DNA of 64,000 nucleotides from Alkalihalobacillus deserti (GCF_020734105.1 NZ_JAJAFR010000007.1:62001-126000); one strand, 5' to 3'. Shown: positions 8,542 through 17,333, counted from the first letter of the stretch. The notes: generated by a model not told the origin, from the sequence alone. A program made the numbers and translations.

Positions 8542-9039
8542 GTGAACCAAGTTACTGATCAAGTACAAAATTTCAAGGAAGTAATGGGAAACTATCCAAC
8601 GGGTGTAACCGTTGTGACTACGAGTGATGAACAAGGGGTGCCAGTGGGGTTAACTGTCAATTCCTTTGCGTCGGTATCTTTAGATCCGTTGCTAGTGTTA
8701 TGGTCGATTGATCATAAGGTTTCTAGTTTAGATATATTTAAAAATGCTGGTAAATTTGCTGTTCATGTGCTAGCAGGTGATCAACAAGATCTTTGTAAAT
8801 TGTTTGCAAGTAAGGATATGGATCGCTTTAGTAACTGTGAATGGAATTCTTCTGAATATGGCCTTCCGGTTGTCTCAGGTGCATTTGCGGTTTTACAATG
8901 TAAGACCTTTAAGCAAGTAGAAGCTGGAGACCATACGATTTTAATCGGAGAGGTTTTAGATATTCAGTTAGATGATAAAGAAGCGATGTTATATCATAAT
9001 AGAAAATTTGGCCCAATCCCTGCAGAGTTTCATAGTTGA
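8542..9039 (+). CDS. Flavin reductase family protein
   Basis: A 165-residue flavin reductase of the HpaC/RutF type. Hallmarks are YPTGVTVVTT, VGLTVNSFASVSLDPLLVLWS, KFAVHVLA and GDHTILIGEVLD. Such enzymes use NAD(P)H to make free reduced FMN or FAD for a partner monooxygenase. The start is GTG at 8542 after AAGGAGTG. The partner is presumably the luciferase-like enzyme at 9222. It follows the RibBA-like and winged-helix genes closely, while the monooxygenase has its own promoter, so the two halves of the system are controlled in parallel. Confidence 0.9.
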   Translation: MNQVTDQVQNFKEVMGNYPTGVTVVTTSDEQGVPVGLTVNSFASVSLDPLLVLWSIDHKVSSLDIFKNAGKFAVHVLAGDQQDLCKLFASKDMDRFSNCEWNSSEYGLPVVSGAFAVLQCKTFKQVEAGDHTILIGEVLDIQLDDKEAMLYHNRKFGPIPAEFHS

Positions 9040-9132
9040 AAAGCAAATAATAGTCATGGGATGAAAAGGTAAGTATTTTTAGTCGTAATATTCTGAGTTA
9101 ACACTATTTTATCAGAAAAGTTTAAATTTATA

Positions 9133-9204
9133 TTGACGGCGCTTACATCGGTGCATATAATTAAATTAGAAACCTATAGTTAACTAAGTTAACCATAGTT
9201 AAAC
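9133..9204 (+). promoter_or_regulatory. Sigma-A promoter with IclR operator before monooxygenase
   Basis: TTGACG (9133-9138) and TATAAT (9156-9161) are 17 bp apart. GTTAACCATAGTTAAAC follows at 9188-9204, with a further ATAGTTAACTAAGTTAAC at 9175-9192. The arrangement copies that at 6949-7021, so both units probably respond to the same IclR protein. Confidence 0.75.
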
Positions 9205-9221
9205 AAAGAGGAGAGATACAA

Positions 9222-10313
9222 ATGAAATTTGGTTATTTTACACTTACAGACAATCCGGTTGAATATGGTGACTCACGAAAAGATGCGAATCAAATGATTT
9301 TAGATCTTGTTGATCAAAGTGTGTATGCTGAGGAATTAGGATTTAACTCAGTTTGGGTTCCTGAACATCATTTTAGTGCATTAGGCGTGTTACCTTCACC
9401 GTCAGTGTTCTTATCGCACGTAGCTGCTAAAACGAGCAAAATCCAACTAGCACCAGCAACGGTCTTACTACCAGCAAGTCATCCTATTCGTATGGTTGAA
9501 GAATATGCATTACTTGATTTACTTAGTAACGGAAGAGCCATTTTCTCGGCAGGAAGAGGGTATGATAAGCGTGAATATGACGTATTCCAAGTCGACTTTG
9601 ATGATAGTAGAGAGATCTTCTTTGAACAGTTAGACATCATGAAGAAAGCATGGACGCAAGATTCTAAACTTTCTTACGACGGAAAGTATTATAAGTTTCC
9701 TGAGATTGAAATAACGCCAAAGCCAGTACAAAAACCAGCTCCACCTATCTATGTAGCAGCATTTTCTGAGCCAAGTATTTTGAAAGCTGCCGAAATGGGC
9801 GAACATGTAATTTTTGCTCCATTTGCAGCAACGATGGTTTTTGGTAGCGTAGCAAATGCCGTTAATCGCTTCAAAGATGAATCAGCGAAACACGGGTTCT
9901 CAGGAAAACAAGCAAAATGTTCGTTCTTCTTAAATGTAACTGAAACTCAAGAAGAAACAGAAGCAACAAAAGAGCGTATGCTTAAATACTTTACGGGTCT
10001 AGTTCCAGCGTTCCCGGATGATCCATCAACAGCACCACCTCATATCCGTTACTTCGTAGATATTGTAGAAAAGCTTAAGAATATGAAAACAGATGACTTA
10101 AGTGAAGCTAGTATCATTGTTGGTGATGGAGAATATGTAACTGCTAAACTAAAAGAACTTGAAGACGCGGGTATTGAAGAAGTCATTATCTACTTTGACT
10201 TTGGAGGCCTATCACATGCTGAAACGTTAAAAGCAATGGAGCGTTTTGCGACGCAGGTTATGCCGCATTTCGATAACAGTAATATCAATGTTAAAACAAA
10301 AGTTAACTCATAA
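9222..10313 (+). CDS. Luciferase-like (LLM class) flavin-dependent monooxygenase
   Basis: A 363-residue member of the bacterial luciferase-like TIM-barrel family. Visible signatures are MKFGYFTL at the N-terminus, AEELGFNSVWVPEHHF, TVLLPASHPIRMVEEYALLDLLSNGR and SAGRGYDKREYDVF. These enzymes bind reduced FMN supplied by a reductase and insert oxygen into, or cleave, an organic substrate. GAGGAGAG precedes the ATG. Its own promoter and operator tie it to the IclR regulon. The DUF3311/SSS transporter pair downstream may import its substrate. The substrate itself cannot be predicted. Confidence 0.9.
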   Translation: MKFGYFTLTDNPVEYGDSRKDANQMILDLVDQSVYAEELGFNSVWVPEHHFSALGVLPSPSVFLSHVAAKTSKIQLAPATVLLPASHPIRMVEEYALLDLLSNGRAIFSAGRGYDKREYDVFQVDFDDSREIFFEQLDIMKKAWTQDSKLSYDGKYYKFPEIEITPKPVQKPAPPIYVAAFSEPSILKAAEMGEHVIFAPFAATMVFGSVANAVNRFKDESAKHGFSGKQAKCSFFLNVTETQEETEATKERMLKYFTGLVPAFPDDPSTAPPHIRYFVDIVEKLKNMKTDDLSEASIIVGDGEYVTAKLKELEDAGIEEVIIYFDFGGLSHAETLKAMERFATQVMPHFDNSNINVKTKVNS

Positions 10314-10329
10314 AGAGATTTAAACAATT

Positions 10330-10366
10330 AAGGGAGTGGACTGAAATCATAAGTCAACTCCCTTTT
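10330..10366 (+). terminator. Terminator after monooxygenase gene
   Basis: AAGGGAGTGGACT pairs with AGTCAACTCCCTT across a short loop and is followed by TT. It lies 17 bp after the stop and separates the monooxygenase from the transporter genes. Confidence 0.7.
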
Positions 10367-10475
10367 AACAACTATAATGGTACAAGAATTTATTGTCTTT
10401 TATAGTGGGGGGAGCCGAACTTTCACATTTATAATGAAGAAACACAAATTTATAAACTAGTAGGAGGTAACCATA

Positions 10476-10706
10476 TTGAGCCATAGACTAAAAAGAACTC
10501 TTGTCCTTATCGGCTTGTTAGTGATGATATTTCTGCACTTTGACTTTTGGTGGTTTGATCAAGTTAATCCAATCTTATTCGGTTTTATGCCAATTGCATT
10601 ATGGTTTCAAGTATTAGTTGGCGGAATCCTTGCATCGATTTACCTATTTTTTGCTTATAAAGTTATCTGGCCTCATGTTCCAGAAAACTTTGAAGATGAA
10701 GATTGA
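10476..10706 (+). CDS. DUF3311 small membrane protein, SSS transporter subunit
   Basis: A 76-residue protein with two membrane segments (TLVLIGLLVMIFLHF and WFQVLVGGILASIYLFFAY) and an acidic tail. This matches DUF3311 proteins, which usually precede sodium:solute symporter genes and are thought to act as a small partner subunit. It starts with TTG at 10476 after AGGAGGTAA. The symporter follows 19 bp later. Confidence 0.85.
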   Translation: MSHRLKRTLVLIGLLVMIFLHFDFWWFDQVNPILFGFMPIALWFQVLVGGILASIYLFFAYKVIWPHVPENFEDED

Positions 10707-10725
10707 ATGATTAGGAGGAGTTGAA

Positions 10726-12249
10726 TTGGATAATAGAGTTCTGCTAGTTTTTATTGTAGCTGCCATTTATATGTTGTTTATTATCTTGATGGGGTGGAAA
10801 GCTCAAAGACAGACAAAGAATACAGGAGAAGACTATTTTTTAGCCAATCGGTCCATTTCAAGTTTTTATTTGTTTTGTGCGATTATAGGCGCTAATTTAT
10901 CCGCGTTTGTTATGATGGGAATGCCTGGAGCAGCCTATCATAATGGTTTTGGCATGTATGGTTTAATAATGGGTGCCGGATCTTTCATGATAGGGTTTAC
11001 AACTTATTATTTCGGAGTGAGAGTCTGGATTTTAGGGAAAAAATACGGCTATAGTACTCCTAGTGAATTTTATGGAGAGCGTTTTCATAGTAATTCAATT
11101 TCATTAATTATGTTTGTCATATTTGCCATCTATACTTTACCCTATGTCGTGACTGGGCAAATTGGGGCAGGGGCAGGATTTGAAACATTTACAAACGGGG
11201 TTATTCCTTATTGGTTAGGGTCACTAATCATTACAGTTGTAGTAGGATATTATGTGTGGGGAGGCGGAATGAGAGGTACAGTATTAACGAATACAGCGCA
11301 GGTTTTAATATTCACTGTATTTCTTCTTCTGGCTGTTATCATGATAGCGAACGAAGGTGGAGGTTTTAGAGGATTAACAGAAAGAGTTCTACAAGAACAA
11401 CCACATTTGTTACAAAGAGACGCGAGCCCAGCCTTTTCATGGCAAGTTTGGTTTAGTCAATGGCTATTATTTACGTTTGTTGTATTCAGTTTTCCACATG
11501 TTTTTGTGAGATTATTAGCAAGTAAAAGTAGTCATGTATTACGCCAAAATAGTATTCTCTATCCTTTAGGTATGTCATTCATTTATATACTAGCGGTAAC
11601 TCTAGGGGTATGGGGTGCTGTCCTAATTCCTGGATTAGTAGGTAGTGCTTCTGATAATATCGTCTTTTTGTTGACATTTGAGTATCTTCCTTTATGGATG
11701 GGTGGACTAGCATTGGTTGGTTTATTTTCGATGGTTATGTCGACTATGGATGCACAGCTTCTAACAATGAGTAACTTATTTACTAATGATATTGTGAAAA
11801 AATACTTCAACCTAAAGAATGAAGAAAAAACGGTTTTCTATGGCCGCTTATTTGTTGTTATACTACTAGCCATTTCATATGTAGTATCACTTCTCAGACC
11901 TGCAAGTGTATTTGAAATTGCGAATGTATCGTTTACTGGAACAACAGCAATGGTCCCTGTAATGGTTGCCGCCTTGTATTGGAGAAGGTTAACGAAGGCA
12001 GGAGCGATCTCTAGTTTGGTTATCGGTGGATTATTAGTACCTATTTACTTTTTTACAGATTGGCTTCCATCTTTTGGATTCTTACCAATTGTTCCTGTCA
12101 TGGTCGTTTCAACGATTGTGATGATTGTGGTTAGTTTATTGACAAAACCAGAGTATGAAAAAGCAGATAAACACCTGGATATTTTCAAAAAGTATTTCAA
12201 TAAGAATCCTGAAAATAAGCAAGTCAAGCAGGAGAAAAAGGCTCAATAA
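10726..12249 (+). CDS. Sodium:solute symporter (SSS family)
   Basis: A 507-residue permease with about 13 hydrophobic segments. Family features include GEDYFLANRSISSFYLFCAIIG split across TM1-TM2, SAFVMMGMPGAAYHNG, YTLPYVVTGQIGAGAG and LFSMVMSTMDAQLLTMSNLFTND. It starts with TTG after AGGAGGAG. The family uses Na+ (sometimes H+) to import sugars, amino acids, carboxylates or vitamins. Being next to the monooxygenase cluster, it probably imports that substrate, but it has no visible operator of the IclR type, so the link is by position only. Confidence 0.9.
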   Translation: MDNRVLLVFIVAAIYMLFIILMGWKAQRQTKNTGEDYFLANRSISSFYLFCAIIGANLSAFVMMGMPGAAYHNGFGMYGLIMGAGSFMIGFTTYYFGVRVWILGKKYGYSTPSEFYGERFHSNSISLIMFVIFAIYTLPYVVTGQIGAGAGFETFTNGVIPYWLGSLIITVVVGYYVWGGGMRGTVLTNTAQVLIFTVFLLLAVIMIANEGGGFRGLTERVLQEQPHLLQRDASPAFSWQVWFSQWLLFTFVVFSFPHVFVRLLASKSSHVLRQNSILYPLGMSFIYILAVTLGVWGAVLIPGLVGSASDNIVFLLTFEYLPLWMGGLALVGLFSMVMSTMDAQLLTMSNLFTNDIVKKYFNLKNEEKTVFYGRLFVVILLAISYVVSLLRPASVFEIANVSFTGTTAMVPVMVAALYWRRLTKAGAISSLVIGGLLVPIYFFTDWLPSFGFLPIVPVMVVSTIVMIVVSLLTKPEYEKADKHLDIFKKYFNKNPENKQVKQEKKAQ

Positions 12250-12289
12250 AATTCAATTAGCTCCACATAACGAAGTAATCCATGCCACA

Positions 12290-12310
12290 GTCCTTTGTAA
12301 AGGACATTTT
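12290..12310 (+). terminator. Terminator-like hairpin after symporter
   Basis: GTCCTTTGTAAAGGAC forms a short stem followed by ATTTT, 40 bp past the symporter stop. Confidence 0.45.
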
Positions 12311-12322
12311 AGAATAAAATAA

Positions 12323-12500
12323 CTATGCTACATTTAAAAGATGATTTCTGTATTGAACAGGGGTCATCTCTTTTTAATTCCATTGGTACCTGTGATTGTT
12401 ATAGTAAGTCATATATTCCCTAATTCACTCTTTAATTCGCTCAAAGTTTCACAAGGGTTTTATGGGAGATTTATTTGTTCTTATCGTAGTTTTGTCTAAA
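12323..12500 (-). pseudogene. IS3-family transposase (OrfB) C-terminal remnant
   Basis: Reading leftwards gives REYMTYYNNHRYQWN, an in-frame stop, then KEMTPVQYRNHLLNVA and the final stop at 12323-12325. This is the characteristic C-terminus of IS3/IS150-type integrase-like transposases (YYN..R.Q..L..M.PVQYR). Further in-frame stops lie just upstream. The upstream part ends near 12502, at GGGGCAGGCACCATTTTTT, a repeat also seen near 33212. No complete element or terminal repeats remain. Confidence 0.8.
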
Positions 12501-12804
12501 GGCCGGGGCAGGCACCATTTTTTCAAGGAGAAACTTTCGTTGCGATGATGATGTCTAATAGATCTAATTAGAAGCCCTTTTTCAAACTGGAAACTTCATA
12601 ACTGGAAATAATCCCTACCTCAATTTTAAATAAAGTTTATGATAATCTAATCAGTGTATATAGGAAAGTGGGCAGGGGTGTTAACGGGATAAGGGAAAGA
12701 AGATCATAATAATTAGCCAATTAAAATGAGGTAACTTTTTAGTTAATTCAAAAGAATAATTATAATAAGGTTGGAAAACAATAAAAAAAAGGAGGTTACA
12801 ATAA
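12501..12804. other. Intergenic region with palindrome half-site
   Basis: Contains GGGGCAGGCACCATTTTTT at about 12506, one arm of the GTGCCTG palindrome family without its partner. The rest is AT-rich; no gene is seen before the lipoprotein at 12805. Confidence 0.4.
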
Positions 12805-12984
12805 ATGAAAAAGTTCTATGTAATATTTTTCTTAATTTTTTCTGTTTTTACGTTAGTGGGTTGTGGAAATGAACAAGGTGAACCAATTGAAGAGATAGAA
12901 GTAGAAGAAGAGAATGGACAAATTGAAGAATTAGAAGTAGAAGAAGAGGGTGAAATTTTTGACCGTGAGATAGTTGATAATTAA
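12805..12984 (+). CDS. Small acidic lipoprotein
   Basis: A 59-residue open frame with AAAGGAGGTTACAATAA directly upstream. MKKFYVIFFLIFSVFTLVGC is a clear lipoprotein signal with lipobox LVGC and Cys20. The mature part is very acidic and contains an approximate tandem repeat, EEIEVEEENGQ and EELEVEEEGEI. It should be exported and lipid-anchored. Function is unknown. A good terminator follows. Confidence 0.75.
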   Translation: MKKFYVIFFLIFSVFTLVGCGNEQGEPIEEIEVEEENGQIEELEVEEEGEIFDREIVDN

Positions 12985-12995
12985 AACCGTTTAAT

Positions 12996-13030
12996 AGCAA
13001 AAAAAGTGCCTATATTAGGCACTTTTGCTA
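12996..13030 (+). terminator. Rho-independent terminator
   Basis: AGCAAAAAAAGTGCC pairs with GGCACTTTTGCT around TATATTA, 12 bp after the lipoprotein stop. Confidence 0.8.
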
Positions 13031-13080
13031 AAAATAAAATCCCACTTAAATTCATCCGGAGATCGTACCATAAGTTAAAC

Positions 13081-13116
13081 AATCAGGCGCGATTCTTTTA
13101 ATAAAGAATCGCTTTT
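13081..13116 (+). terminator. CAATCAGGCGC-type hairpin
   Basis: GCGATTCTTT pairs with AAAGAATCGC and is followed by TTTT. It is preceded by AACAATCAGGC, a motif that also introduces hairpins at about 54750 and 62152. It looks like a dispersed terminator-like repeat. Confidence 0.6.
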
Positions 13117-13242
13117 CCTATTTAACGGGTACGTATGTTGAAATGCGATGAAAGAACAAAGTCAGCATAGTGTTTGTATACTAAATTGCAGTGGGAAGAT
13201 ATCGTAAGCACAACTTATATTATGTATGTCTTTAAAAATAAA

Positions 13243-13317
13243 TGGCTGGGCTAGCAGGATTCGAACCTACGCATGACGGAGTCAAAGTCCGTTGCCTTAC
13301 CGCTTGGCTATAGCCCA
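13243..13317 (-). tRNA. tRNA-Gln (anticodon TTG)
   Basis: On the minus strand the acceptor TGGGCTA pairs with TAGCCCA. The D arm contains AGCGGTAAGGC and the anticodon loop CTTTGAC carries TTG between ACGGA and TCCGT. The T arm is GTAGG-TTCGAAT-CCTGC. Discriminator G is followed by an encoded CCA at 13243-13245. It lies about 100 bp from a glutamine-rich gene. Confidence 0.95.
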
Positions 13318-13377
13318 ACAACATTCTTATAATGGATTTTTTTAAAACTAATTATTCATTTAAAATTCTTTTATTTA

Positions 13378-13402
13378 GAAGCTGACCTTTATGGTCAGCT
13401 TC
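13378..13402 (-). terminator. Terminator of the glutamine-rich gene
   Basis: A perfect 10-bp stem (GAAGCTGACC/GGTCAGCTTC) with a 5-base loop lies 14 bp past the stop of the leftward gene at 13416, with T-rich sequence following on the minus strand. Confidence 0.75.
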
Positions 13403-13415
13403 GCGATTGAAAGAA

Positions 13416-13679
13416 TTATTGTTGTTGATTTTTTTGTTGTTGAGTTTGTTGTACTTGCTGAGTAGCTTGTTGAAGTTGTTGTTGAACTTGTTGTAACTGT
13501 TGTTGCTCTTGTGGAGTAGCCTGTTGAGCAGCTTGTTGTACTTGTTGTTGAGCTTGTAGCAACTGTTGCTGAGCTTGTTGCATTTGTTGTGGATTAGCTT
13601 GTTGAGTAGCTTGTTGAATTTGCTGTTGAGCTTGTTGCACTGCTTGTTGAGCTTGCTGTAATTGTTGGTTATTTGGCAT
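13416..13679 (-). CDS. Glutamine-rich low-complexity protein
   Basis: An 87-residue protein in which 51 residues are glutamine. It is built from near-repeats of QQAQQQ(I/L/V)QQATQQA with two Pro breaks (ANPQQ, ATPQEQ), so it may form amphipathic or coiled-coil-like helices. AGGGGG precedes the ATG with nine-base spacing and a terminator follows, so it looks real. It is more extreme than gamma-type SASPs, which are also Gln-rich but carry AGFGAEFASE-like blocks not seen here. Possible roles include a spore or structural protein; I cannot assign one. The tRNA-Gln gene beside it is transcribed in the same direction. Confidence 0.75.
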   Translation of the reverse strand: MPNNQQLQQAQQAVQQAQQQIQQATQQANPQQMQQAQQQLLQAQQQVQQAAQQATPQEQQQLQQVQQQLQQATQQVQQTQQQKNQQQ

Positions 13680-13956
13680 GGAAAAAACCCCCTAGTAAAT
13701 TTGTGTTTGCCGTGTATGGCAGTAGTTATTATAAGGAGAGTTAGAAAAATAATTCAAAGAAATTCAAACCTTTTTATTCTAATTATAAACAGGTATAGAT
13801 TTTGTACTAAAGACGGATGATATAACACTTAAAAAGATTGAGGGAATAAATAGAAATATTGTAAATGCTCCTCAACAATCAGACATGATTATCCTTTATC
13901 CTTAACAAGGACGTATAAGTGTATCTAAATGAGTGCTAAGTTACAAGCTCTTACTG

Positions 13957-14865
13957 TTAATTGTTATATTCTTTTTGTAAATTTTTTGGAGAAAGATTAT
14001 ATTCTTTTTTGAAGAGTCTATAAAAACTCGAATAATCAGGAAAACCGCATTTCAAGGCAATTGTCTCTATCGAGATCTGATTTTGTTTAATCATAGTTAC
14101 AGCAAAAGATAAACGCTTTAATGATACGTAACGGTAAAAGGGTAGGTTCATGTTTTTTTTAAAATAATGAGAAAAATAGTATTTATTTAAATGGAAGTAA
14201 TTGGATACCTTGTCCAAACTTAAATCCGGCTCTGTCAGATGTGATTCAATGTAGTCTAGTATAGATACTAACCTTTGGTCTAGTTCATCCTTTTGACTGA
14301 GGTTTGGCATACTACTAGCAGGATTGAAAATGTCTTGAAGCACTTGAAATAATAGGTAATGTAATGTAAAGGAGTAATTTTCTTCGCCATTCTTTATTTT
14401 ATAAGTTATTTCGTGAAGTAAAGAAATGATATCTTGAAAGTTTTTTGGATCCAGATGTAACACATAAGAACCTTGTGTCTTTTGATAAACAATATTCTCT
14501 TTCATAGATGGTGAACTAGATAAAAAGTCTCTCATCAAATGCCCACTGACCTTAATAATTGTGCGCTCATAGTTATCAATATTCGTAACAGTAGCTTTAT
14601 GAACAGCATAAGGAGGGACAACCACAACATCCCCTTTCCTTAGGGAATAGGTCTTTCCTTCACAAAAAAATTCACACTCCCCACCTGAAAATACTAGAAC
14701 CTCCATCACATCGTGACTGTGTAATCGGAATAAAGTCTCTAATTTGGCGAAACTTTCTGCGGATTCGTTATGTTTCTTGAGCAAATCAGCGAATTTATTT
14801 TTTTTTCTGAAGTCATAAATTTCAAAATCTTGACTTTTTACTGGAATTAAAACAGATTGCTTCAT
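13957..14865 (-). CDS. AraC-family transcriptional regulator
   Basis: A 302-residue regulator. The N-terminal cupin-like sensing domain shows RLHSHDVMEVLVFSGGEC, EGKTYSLRKGDVVVVPPYA and VHKATV. The C-terminal double helix-turn-helix shows SLDKVSNYFHLNKYYFSHYFK and ETIALKCGFPDYSSFYRLFKK. I choose the ATG at 14865 because GAGAGG lies upstream; an ATG six codons earlier has no site. It is divergent from the GH3 glycosidase gene and probably controls it in response to a sugar. Confidence 0.9.
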   Translation of the reverse strand: MKQSVLIPVKSQDFEIYDFRKKNKFADLLKKHNESAESFAKLETLFRLHSHDVMEVLVFSGGECEFFCEGKTYSLRKGDVVVVPPYAVHKATVTNIDNYERTIIKVSGHLMRDFLSSSPSMKENIVYQKTQGSYVLHLDPKNFQDIISLLHEITYKIKNGEENYSFTLHYLLFQVLQDIFNPASSMPNLSQKDELDQRLVSILDYIESHLTEPDLSLDKVSNYFHLNKYYFSHYFKKNMNLPFYRYVSLKRLSFAVTMIKQNQISIETIALKCGFPDYSSFYRLFKKEYNLSPKNLQKEYNN

Positions 14866-15151
14866 AATGGTAGCCTCTCTCATGTAGCAATATTTACAAT
14901 CTTTTAAGCAATAAGTGTCATTTATTATTAGCTTTTTGTTGTTATTATAACATTGTAAAAGAAAGCGGCAAATAATTCATTATACATGAAGGGAGAATGA
15001 CTATATTTTAAATAGCTGCTTATAACATACTTGATATACTCTTGATTCACCCCATTATCAATTTTAGTGGGAGCCATATGTATAATCATCTGACATTAGA
15101 AAAAACAATAGATATGTCTCAATTAGGAGACAAATATTAGGAGGCGCTAAA

Positions 15152-17275
15152 GTGGGATTTAGCCATAAACAACCAGATTTAGAAGTAAGAACTAAGAACC
15201 TCATTGAAGTTGATGGATTAAACTTTAAAGATTTGAATAACGATGGGAAACTAGACCCATACGAGGATTGGCGTTTGAGTCCGAAAGAACGCGCAGAGAA
15301 CTTAGTGACATTAATGAATATCGATGAAAAAGTGGGTATGATGCTTATTAATACCCGTCAGATGGGGCTTTCTCAAAAAGATAAGAGTCAGACTAGTCAC
15401 GATGGTGTGTTAGATGAAGGGATTGTTGAAAAGGGTGAAAGTATTTTCGCTATTACAAAAATATATGGAACCACACATACCATTGAAAAAATGAATTTGC
15501 GTCACTTCATCTTAAGAGACAACTGGAGTCCCGCTCAAATGGCCGAATGGGTTAACGCGATGAATGAAGTGTGTGAGGGAACACGCCTAGGGATTCCGTG
15601 CTTAATAACATCTAATTCAAGAAACGAAAACACAGAATTCGTCTTTGGTATGAATGACGCAGCTGGAATTTTTTCCACTTGGCCAGGAACTTTAGGACTT
15701 GCGGCAGCTGCTAAAGGTGATATTAAAAATGGCGGTGATGGATCTCTCATTAGCCAATTTGCGAAAATAGCACATGATGAGTGGGATGCTACTGGAATAA
15801 GAAAAGGGTATATGTATATGGCTGATACGGTCACAGACCCTAGATGGCAACGGACGTATGGCACGTTTGGTGAAGATCCAGAATTTATTTCCGAAGCTAT
15901 TGGTCGTATCATCGACGAATTCCAAGGGGAGAGCGTAGGGAATCATAGTATTGCGATGACGACGAAGCACTTTCCAGGTGGAGGAGCAAGAGAAAATGGA
16001 TTTGATCCTCATTACAAAGAGGGTAAGTGGAATTTATACCCAACGCCAGGAAGCTTAGAAAAGTATCACCTCCCACCATTTAGGGCCGCGGTAGAACATG
16101 GAACGTCATCCATTATGCCGTACTATTCGATACCAAGCATCAAAAAAAGTGTCGTTCAAGAATTCGAGGGTGAAGACATTCCTTTCGAAGAGGTTGGATT
16201 TACATTTAATCATTATTTCCTAAATCATATCCTTAGAGAAAAACTTGGGTTCAAAGGCTATGTAAATAGCGACAGTGGCATCACTAGTAAAATGAGCTGG
16301 GGCGTTGAAGAGTTGAGCGAGGCCGAACGTTTTGCAAAAGCAATCAATGCAGGTACAGATATCGTTGCTGATACAAATGATGTTGAAAATCTCAAAGCAG
16401 CGATCAACAATGGCTGGATAAGTGAAAAACGTATTGATGAAGCGAATGTACGACTACTCACTGAAATGTTTGCATTAGGAATATTTGATGATCGTACGTA
16501 TGTTTCAACAGATCAAGCTACATCAGTAGTTAGTAATCCAGCTAACTGGGAAGCTGCTTATGAAGCGCATAAAAAATCGGTAACCGTCCTTAAAAATCAA
16601 AATGCGACCTTACCTTTGGCAGTTGAAAAGCTTACTAATAAGAAGGTTTATGTGGAAGTTTTTCATAAGGAATCAGAACGAGCAACTTCTTACACGGAGG
16701 ACGCAAGGAAAGACTGCGAAGAACTTGGACAATTTACTTTGACTGATAACTATGAAGAAGCTGACATAGCTATTTTGTTCTTAAATCCAAAATCTGGAGC
16801 TTATTTTTCTGCGACACCGGGACTTTTAGATCTTGAGATATGTGAGGACAAAACAGTAACAGCTTTGGATGGTTCTTCATATCAAGAAACGACTTTAACT
16901 GGCATGGATCATTTAAAGGAAGTGGCAGACAGCATCCATAGTCGTGGAGGAAAAGTAATCATAAGTGTGAATGTCATTATGCCGTGGATACTAGGAAATG
17001 TTGAACCATTAGCAGATGCACTGATTGCTGGATACGATACATTCTATAAAGCACAGTTTGAGGTTATGTCGGGTAATAGCCAACCAGTAGGTGTATTACC
17101 ATTAACATTACCAGCAAGTGAAGCAGTTATTGCGGTTGATGAAAATGGTGATTGTGTATCGAGAAATGATGTACCGGGCTATGACAAGGACAAATATATG
17201 CCTGAAGGACTCAACTATGCCTATCAGGATAGTGATGGTAATATCTATAAACTTGGTCATGGACTAACTTATTAG
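15152..17275 (+). CDS. Glycoside hydrolase family 3 (beta-glucosidase-like)
   Basis: A 707-residue GH3 enzyme. The N-terminal barrel contains GTFGEDPEFISE, TTKHFPGGG (KHFPG) and the nucleophile motif GYVNSDSGI with Asp374. The second domain follows (SVTVLKNQNATLPL) and the protein ends PEGLNYAY...YKLGHGLTY. A short EF-hand-like DLNNDGKLDPYEDW lies near residue 30. There is no signal peptide, so it is probably cytoplasmic and acts on imported oligosaccharides. It starts with GTG after AGGAGGCG. It stands alone, divergent from AraC, with a palindromic terminator. The sugar specificity is not clear. Confidence 0.9.
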   Translation: MGFSHKQPDLEVRTKNLIEVDGLNFKDLNNDGKLDPYEDWRLSPKERAENLVTLMNIDEKVGMMLINTRQMGLSQKDKSQTSHDGVLDEGIVEKGESIFAITKIYGTTHTIEKMNLRHFILRDNWSPAQMAEWVNAMNEVCEGTRLGIPCLITSNSRNENTEFVFGMNDAAGIFSTWPGTLGLAAAAKGDIKNGGDGSLISQFAKIAHDEWDATGIRKGYMYMADTVTDPRWQRTYGTFGEDPEFISEAIGRIIDEFQGESVGNHSIAMTTKHFPGGGARENGFDPHYKEGKWNLYPTPGSLEKYHLPPFRAAVEHGTSSIMPYYSIPSIKKSVVQEFEGEDIPFEEVGFTFNHYFLNHILREKLGFKGYVNSDSGITSKMSWGVEELSEAERFAKAINAGTDIVADTNDVENLKAAINNGWISEKRIDEANVRLLTEMFALGIFDDRTYVSTDQATSVVSNPANWEAAYEAHKKSVTVLKNQNATLPLAVEKLTNKKVYVEVFHKESERATSYTEDARKDCEELGQFTLTDNYEEADIAILFLNPKSGAYFSATPGLLDLEICEDKTVTALDGSSYQETTLTGMDHLKEVADSIHSRGGKVIISVNVIMPWILGNVEPLADALIAGYDTFYKAQFEVMSGNSQPVGVLPLTLPASEAVIAVDENGDCVSRNDVPGYDKDKYMPEGLNYAYQDSDGNIYKLGHGLTY

Positions 17276-17285
17276 TAACAATATT

Positions 17286-17333
17286 AAAGGTGCCTGTCTC
17301 TTGTTGAATTCGACAAGGGACAGGCACCTTTTT
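17286..17333 (+). terminator. GTGCCTGTCCC palindrome acting as terminator
   Basis: AAAGGTGCCTGTC pairs with GACAGGCACCTTT, with an inner TTGTTGAATTCGACAA, and runs into TTT. It lies 10 bp after the GH3 stop and belongs to the GTGCCTG palindrome family of this window. Confidence 0.75.

Noticed and set aside
13416..13679. Gamma-type small acid-soluble spore protein
   Set aside because: Gln-rich like SASP-gamma, but the characteristic GAEFASETN repeats are absent.
15535..16461. Minus-strand open frames of up to 125 codons inside the GH3 gene
   Set aside because: They are shadows of a gene with clear GH3 motifs and a ribosome site.
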